Origin: an uncultured Alistipes sp.
GTDB lineage: Bacteria > Bacteroidota > Bacteroidia > Bacteroidales > Rikenellaceae
Assembly (NCBI GenBank): GCA_947178455.1
Contig: CAMWYI010000021.1
Coordinates: 1 to 18,329, forward strand
Length of the DNA stretch: 18,329 bases
Direction of reading: 5' to 3'
Below the pieces are notes generated by a model that saw only the letters and a program-made list of their open reading frames with translations, did not search any database and was not told the origin of the DNA. Below, piece after piece: positions 14,450 to 18,329 of the stretch. Numbering within the stretch: the stretch's first letter is position 1; every line of letters begins with the position of its first letter. The position numbers and the translations under genes are program-made.

Positions 14450-15862
14450 CTAATTGCGCCGCACAAGCTTCACGACGTTTTCGACGTGGTGCGTATGGGG
14501 GAACATGTCGACGGGCTGCACGGCGGTGACGCGATAATCAGCGTCGAGCAGCGCCAAGTCGCGAGCCTGTGTGGCGGGATTGCAACTCACGTAGACGATG
14601 CGCGACGGCGCAGCGCGGCGGATGACCTCGATGACCGGCTCGTCGACACCGGCGCGCGGCGGGTCGAGGATGATGACGTCGGGCCGACCGTTGGCGGCGA
14701 TGAAAGCGTCGTCCAACACGGCTTTCATATCACCCGCATAAAAGACGGTATTCGCGATGCCGTTCGCGTCGGAATTGACGCGGGCGTCGGCGATAGCTTC
14801 GGGGACGTACTCGATACCGACGACGCGGGCGCATCGCGAAGCGCAGAAATTGGCGATAGTACCCGTGCCGGTATACAGGTCGTAAAGCACCTCGCCGGCG
14901 TGCAGGTCGGCGAAATCGCGGGCGACTTTGTAGAGCTCGTAGGCCTGCGCCGAATTGGTCTGATAGAACGACTTGGGCCCCACCTTGAAGCGCAAGCCCT
15001 CCATCTCCTCGACGATGTGGTCCTTGCCGCGATACAACACGGGGTCGAGGTCGGCCGTCGAATCGTTGAATTTCGTGTTGACGATGTAGAACAACGAAGT
15101 GATTTCGGGGAAAGAGGCCGCAAGAAAATCGAGCAGTGCGGCGATTTTTTCGCGGTCGTCGGCCCCGAAGACGACGATGACCATCACTTCGCCGGTCGAA
15201 GCGGTGCGGACGGTCAGATTGCGCATGAGGCCCGTATGCTCGCGGGCGTTGTGGAACGAGTAACCGTGTTCGAGGCAAAAACGCTTGGTCTCGGTGCGAA
15301 TGGCGTTCGACGGGTCGGGCTGCAACCAGCACCGGCGGATGTCCAACACCTTGTCAAACATGTCGGGAATGTGGAAACCGGCGGCAGGCCCTGCCACGAT
15401 GTCGGCGTCGGCCGCAATCTCCTCGCGGGTCAACCACCGGCGGTCGGCGAACGTGAATTCCAATTTGTTGCGGTAGAACTGCGTCTGTGCCGACCCTAAG
15501 CACGGGGCGATTTCGGGCAACTCGATTTTGCCGATGCGGGAGAGCTGGTCACGCACCTGCGCGGTCTTGAATGCCAACTGCTCCGCATAGGGCAAGTTCT
15601 GCCATTTGCATCCGCCGCAAGTGCCGAAATGCTCGCAAAACGGCTCGGCCCGCAAGGGCGACCGGCGCACATAGCGGACGACGTACCCCTCCATGAAACG
15701 GCGCCGTTTGCAACGAATCTGCACGTCGACGACATCGCCCGGAACGGTCATCGGGACGAAAACCACCACCTCGTTCCAGCGGCCCATCGCCTTGCCCTCG
15801 GCGGCGAGCGTCGTTATTTCGAGCCCCTCGATTAAGGGGTAATTCGCTTTTTTTCTTGCCAT
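14450..15862 (-). CDS. rlmD: 23S rRNA (uracil-5-)-methyltransferase, RlmD family
   Basis: The product is 470 residues. It transfers a methyl group from S-adenosylmethionine to C5 of a uridine in 23S rRNA (U1939 for E. coli RlmD). An N-terminal TRAM RNA-binding domain (about 8-66) is followed by the [4Fe-4S] cysteines Cys76, Cys82 and Cys85 (CEHFGTCGGC) with Cys178 as fourth ligand. The C-terminal methyltransferase domain has the SAM loop DLYTGTGT (328-335), DPPRAG (400-405) and the nucleophile Cys427 in YVSCNPATQARDL, and ends PHTHHVENVV. The exact target uridine is inferred: Gram-positive relatives (RlmCD) modify two sites. The start is ATG 15862, just behind a near-consensus promoter. Confidence 0.93.
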   Translation of the reverse strand: MARKKANYPLIEGLEITTLAAEGKAMGRWNEVVVFVPMTVPGDVVDVQIRCKRRRFMEGYVVRYVRRSPLRAEPFCEHFGTCGGCKWQNLPYAEQLAFKTAQVRDQLSRIGKIELPEIAPCLGSAQTQFYRNKLEFTFADRRWLTREEIAADADIVAGPAAGFHIPDMFDKVLDIRRCWLQPDPSNAIRTETKRFCLEHGYSFHNAREHTGLMRNLTVRTASTGEVMVIVVFGADDREKIAALLDFLAASFPEITSLFYIVNTKFNDSTADLDPVLYRGKDHIVEEMEGLRFKVGPKSFYQTNSAQAYELYKVARDFADLHAGEVLYDLYTGTGTIANFCASRCARVVGIEYVPEAIADARVNSDANGIANTVFYAGDMKAVLDDAFIAANGRPDVIILDPPRAGVDEPVIEVIRRAAPSRIVYVSCNPATQARDLALLDADYRVTAVQPVDMFPHTHHVENVVKLVRRN

Positions 15863-15881
15863 AAAATTCGGTTTGTGGGAG

Positions 15882-15913
15882 CAAAGATAGGATTTTTATC
15901 AAGACTTTTCAAT
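15882..15913 (-). promoter_or_regulatory. Bacteroidota-type promoter of rlmD
   Basis: On the minus strand ATTG (15913-15910), 20 bases, TATCTTTG (15889-15882), a perfect -7 followed by C. Transcription would start near 15875, giving a leader of about 13 bases. It is the clearest promoter in the window. Confidence 0.75.
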
Positions 15914-15982
15914 TCCGAATCCCGATGCGCTTGGGCACGGCGGAGCGAAGCGGCCAAGAGGTTTGCGGCGCCGAACGAAGCC

Positions 15983-16018
15983 GAAAAGAGCCGCCTCCGA
16001 ATGGTCGGAGACGGCTCT
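15983..16018 (-). terminator. Rho-independent terminator of the TonB receptor/DUF5689 operon
   Basis: A 14-base-pair stem (15987-16000 with 16005-16018, one U-G pair in the minus-strand RNA) closes a four-base loop and is followed on the minus strand by CTTTTCGG. It lies 26 bases past the lipoprotein gene stop. The remaining intergenic stretch to the rlmD promoter shows nothing else I can name. Confidence 0.8.
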
Positions 16019-16043
16019 CGGTAGACGAAACCGTCGCGCGGTA

Positions 16044-17147
16044 TTACTCCTGCGGGTCGGTCAACGGTTGGTCTTCGAGTTTCAGGACGACGTCCTTGGC
16101 GCTGTTGAGCACCAACTGGTAGGCGCAGTTACCCTTGGCCGTGCTGGCATTCGCACTCGAACTCGTATAAATGGTGTAGATAGCCGTAATATCGACCGTA
16201 TCACCGTCGGCCGGAATGCGGCCGTCGCGGAACGAGCTGTAACCGCTCGTGCGGATGACGTAATTTCCGGCCGCAGCCTCCCCTTTCGCACCCACGTTCG
16301 GGTCGGTATACGAGAACCACGCGGAACCGTAGAAATAGGTCTCCGTAAACGAGCCGTTCCCATTGGGCAAAGCCCGTTTGGCTGCCCAAGTAGCCCACTC
16401 GGGAATATCGCTCCAACCGGGGGACGTGACGTCGTAAGAGGTGCTGTTGGCGAAATAATTGGGGAACGTGTTTTGATAACCCCATTGGGCCGTACCGTAC
16501 CGGCTGGTCACGCCCTCGAAGCGCACCAAGCGGCCCAGTGCGTTCTGGCCGAACTCGCCGTTCTCGTCCGCCAGCACCGACGCATAATTCTCTTTCGTGA
16601 CCACCAACGTGTCGGACGAGAGCATCGGCTGTTGTTCGCCGGCGAAAATGTGCTCCCGACGCAGGATGTCGGTCTCAATGTTGTCGTTGGAATAACTCGT
16701 ATTGGAAGAACGCGTACCGATGCTCAACATGCCGCGATAATTCCCGACGACGAGCTCCTGCAACTTCACGAACACGATCTGTCCGACGGGGTGGAAGAGA
16801 TAATTGCCCGAAGAGAGCTTCAACTCGATAGCGGACTCGCTCTCGCCGTCGTAAATATAAAGCGACTTGTAGATGTTGCCCTCGCGGTCGCTCGAAATGA
16901 CCTTTCCGCGCGTGTACAACGGCTCGGCGATGGTCAACGAAGCGGGCTGGCCCGGATTGTCGCCCCGCATCGAGTAGAATTTCTGTTTCAAATCCCCGAT
17001 CGAAATATAGGCGAGGCCGTCGGCCTGCATCTGTTCGTCGGTCATGGCCGGCTGGGGCGACGGAGCATCGAAATCGTTGTAACAACCGACGAGCAACAAC
17101 CCTGCTGCGACGGTCGAAATCAAAGTGGATAATTGGTATTTCATCAT
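16044..17147 (-). CDS. DUF5689 domain-containing outer-membrane lipoprotein
   Basis: The product is 367 residues. A lipoprotein signal (MMKYQLSTLISTVAAGLLLVGC) puts the lipidated Cys at 22. The DUF5689 region spans about 45-230: ISIGDLKQKFYS, TRGKVISSDREGNIYKSLYI, AIELKLSSGNYLFHPVGQIV and LQELVVGNYRGMLSIG. The C-terminal third (about 235-360) is rich in aromatic and Ser/Thr residues and unassigned. Proteins with this domain are typically found next to TonB-dependent receptors in Bacteroidota, and a surface role in binding or processing the receptor's substrate is inferred; no enzyme motif is visible. The start is ATG 17147 or 17144 (tandem). It follows the receptor gene by 25 bases and is the last gene before a strong terminator. 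Confidence 0.88.
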   Translation of the reverse strand: MMKYQLSTLISTVAAGLLLVGCYNDFDAPSPQPAMTDEQMQADGLAYISIGDLKQKFYSMRGDNPGQPASLTIAEPLYTRGKVISSDREGNIYKSLYIYDGESESAIELKLSSGNYLFHPVGQIVFVKLQELVVGNYRGMLSIGTRSSNTSYSNDNIETDILRREHIFAGEQQPMLSSDTLVVTKENYASVLADENGEFGQNALGRLVRFEGVTSRYGTAQWGYQNTFPNYFANSTSYDVTSPGWSDIPEWATWAAKRALPNGNGSFTETYFYGSAWFSYTDPNVGAKGEAAAGNYVIRTSGYSSFRDGRIPADGDTVDITAIYTIYTSSSANASTAKGNCAYQLVLNSAKDVVLKLEDQPLTDPQE

Positions 17148-17172
17148 AACATTTCGTCTTTGTCCGCCGCTG

Positions 17173-18329
17173 TCAGAAACGGAAATAGATATTCAGGTAA
17201 TAGGTCGTCCCGAAGAGGTAGAAATACTTGGAATCGAACGGCTGGTAGGAAGTCACGGTCGTTTCGGTGTTCTTCGAGAGACGGGTCTGTTCGTAACCGC
17301 CGGTCTTGATCGACTGGTCGTTCAGGATGTTCTTGATGTCGAGGCTGAATCCCAGCGTGTACTTCCGATGGATGTACCAGTTCTTGCCGACACTGGCGTT
17401 GAGCGTGTAGGCCCCGTCGAAACGCTCCTGATGACGCATGTGCGCGATGTCGGCCGCCGACATGCCGGAGGTAATCACCGCGTCGGTGCGATAAATCGGG
17501 CTCATGGACAAGTACATGCGGTTGTAATAGTTGAAATCGGCCGAAAGGTAGATGTTCTTGTTCGTCCGATAAGACAACCCGACGTTGAGTGCCGTCTGGG
17601 GCGTGCTCTCCAACCGAAAATTCTTCCAATAGACCTTGCCCGCCGAGACGATGTCGCCGCTGTTGTCCTGCGTCTGGATGTAATCGGGATCCGAGTCGTA
17701 GGTGTACTGGCCCCAGCTGACGGCAGCGTTGAGCGTGAGCGTGCGGTAGAGCGGCACGGAAACGGCCGCTTCGAGACCGAAGTAGAGCTTGTCGATGCCG
17801 CTCATGGCGAAATTGGTGTAGGTAGCCGCCACGTCGTCGTAATAGGACATGACTTTCGACTGGTCGGTGACGCGGGTGTAGTATCCCGACACACGCGCCT
17901 TGATGTCGCCCAACCGCAGCGAGTAAGCCGCATCGACCCCGAAAACGTGCTCGGGCGAGAGGCCCGGCGTAATGGTATTGCGGGTGCGGGGCGACACGAA
18001 CGCCGACTGGAATTCGGGCGCCTTCTGCATGTAGACGATGTTCGCTTCGACGGCATGCGCCCCCGAAATACGGTAGGAGAAATTGGCCTTGCCCTTATAA
18101 GTAAGGTAGTCCAGTTTCTTGGAGTCGCCTTTGGAGTTGTCGGGGAACAAGCCCTTGCGCCACAAGCCCTCGCGCCACATCGAGGCGTAACCCACTTCGC
18201 CGCCGACCTTGATGCCCAATCCGCCGAAATTCAAATCGTACGAGAGCCAAGCGTCGCCATTCACCACGTGGGCATGTAATCGTAGCTGTACTTATCGCCC
18301 ACCCGCGCGGCGTGAGCGTGGCCGTGCGC
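17173..18329 (-). CDS. TonB-dependent receptor, C-terminal part, with apparent frameshift; runs off the window
   Basis: About 385 residues of the C-terminal beta-barrel are visible; the signal peptide, any carboxypeptidase-like domain, plug and TonB box lie beyond the window. Barrel strands are clear (NGDAWLSYDLNFGG, GEVGYASMWREGLWRKGLF, VSPRTRNTITPGLSPEH, FSLDIKNILNDQS), and the protein ends in YLNIYFRF with a terminal Phe, the outer-membrane assembly signal. Such receptors import substrates across the outer membrane using TonB energy; the substrate is unknown. The main frame is open only from 18291 (stop TAA at 18292-18294). The sequence RVGDKYSYDYMP in another frame, ending at TGA 18261-18263, continues naturally into HVVNGDAWL, so one base seems missing from the C run at 18270-18272 (G on the + strand). 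The GTG at 18267 is therefore not a real start. It could be a true pseudogene or a sequence error. Confidence 0.88.

Noticed and set aside
14486..15499. A 337-codon open frame on the + strand opposite rlmD
   Set aside because: It is antisense to a complete, motif-verified rlmD gene, and its composition (Val/Asp/Gly/Arg-rich) is that of a shadow frame.
15963..17132. A 389-codon open frame on the + strand opposite the DUF5689 lipoprotein gene
   Set aside because: The minus-strand gene has a lipoprotein signal, operon context and terminator; the + frame runs through that terminator and has no recognisable domain.

Overview
The window looks like chromosomal DNA from a fairly GC-rich member of the Bacteroidota, most likely an Alistipes-like Bacteroidales; this is inferred, not proven. 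The pointers are a methylmalonyl-CoA mutase large subunit, a TonB-dependent receptor followed by a DUF5689-type lipoprotein, secreted proteins with signal peptides ending in MAQ, and several promoters of the Bacteroidota type (-33 TTG/TTTG, about 20 bases, -7 TAnnTTTG).

Layout: (1) 1-1709 (+): 3' part of mutB, closed by a strong hairpin terminator. (2) 1780-2428 (-): a two-gene membrane-protein unit, a CD225/dispanin protein followed by a DUF2752 protein overlapping it by 11 bases. (3) 2603-8321 (-): a complete tripartite RND efflux operon (lipoprotein adaptor, HAE1-type inner-membrane pump, outer-membrane factor) with its own terminator, and a divergent AraC-family regulator at 8475-9329 (+). 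(4) 9330-9751: an AT-rich pocket holding a 53-residue membrane protein (9449-9610, -), flanked by two imperfect 33-base direct repeats. (5) 9752-10498 (+): gpmA; 10534-10839 (-): small GNAT acetyltransferase; 11003-12037 (+): mutY. (6) 12019-13798 (-): zupT-like ZIP transporter followed by a Ca2+/Na+ antiporter, apparently one cation-transport operon, overlapping mutY tail-to-tail by 19 bases. (7) 13835-14404 (-): AT-rich secreted protein of unknown function; 14450-15862 (-): rlmD-type rRNA methyltransferase with a near-consensus promoter. (8) 16044-18329 (-): DUF5689-type lipoprotein and, upstream of it in transcription, a TonB-dependent receptor that runs off the window and carries an apparent single-base frameshift near 18270.

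Most of the window is core and housekeeping functions plus two transport systems. No CRISPR array, tRNA, rRNA, transposase or phage gene was seen. I found no convincing complete new defence or mobile system. The least explained parts are the dispanin/DUF2752 pair, the AT-rich small-protein pocket with flanking repeats, the AT-rich secreted protein, and the frameshift in the receptor.
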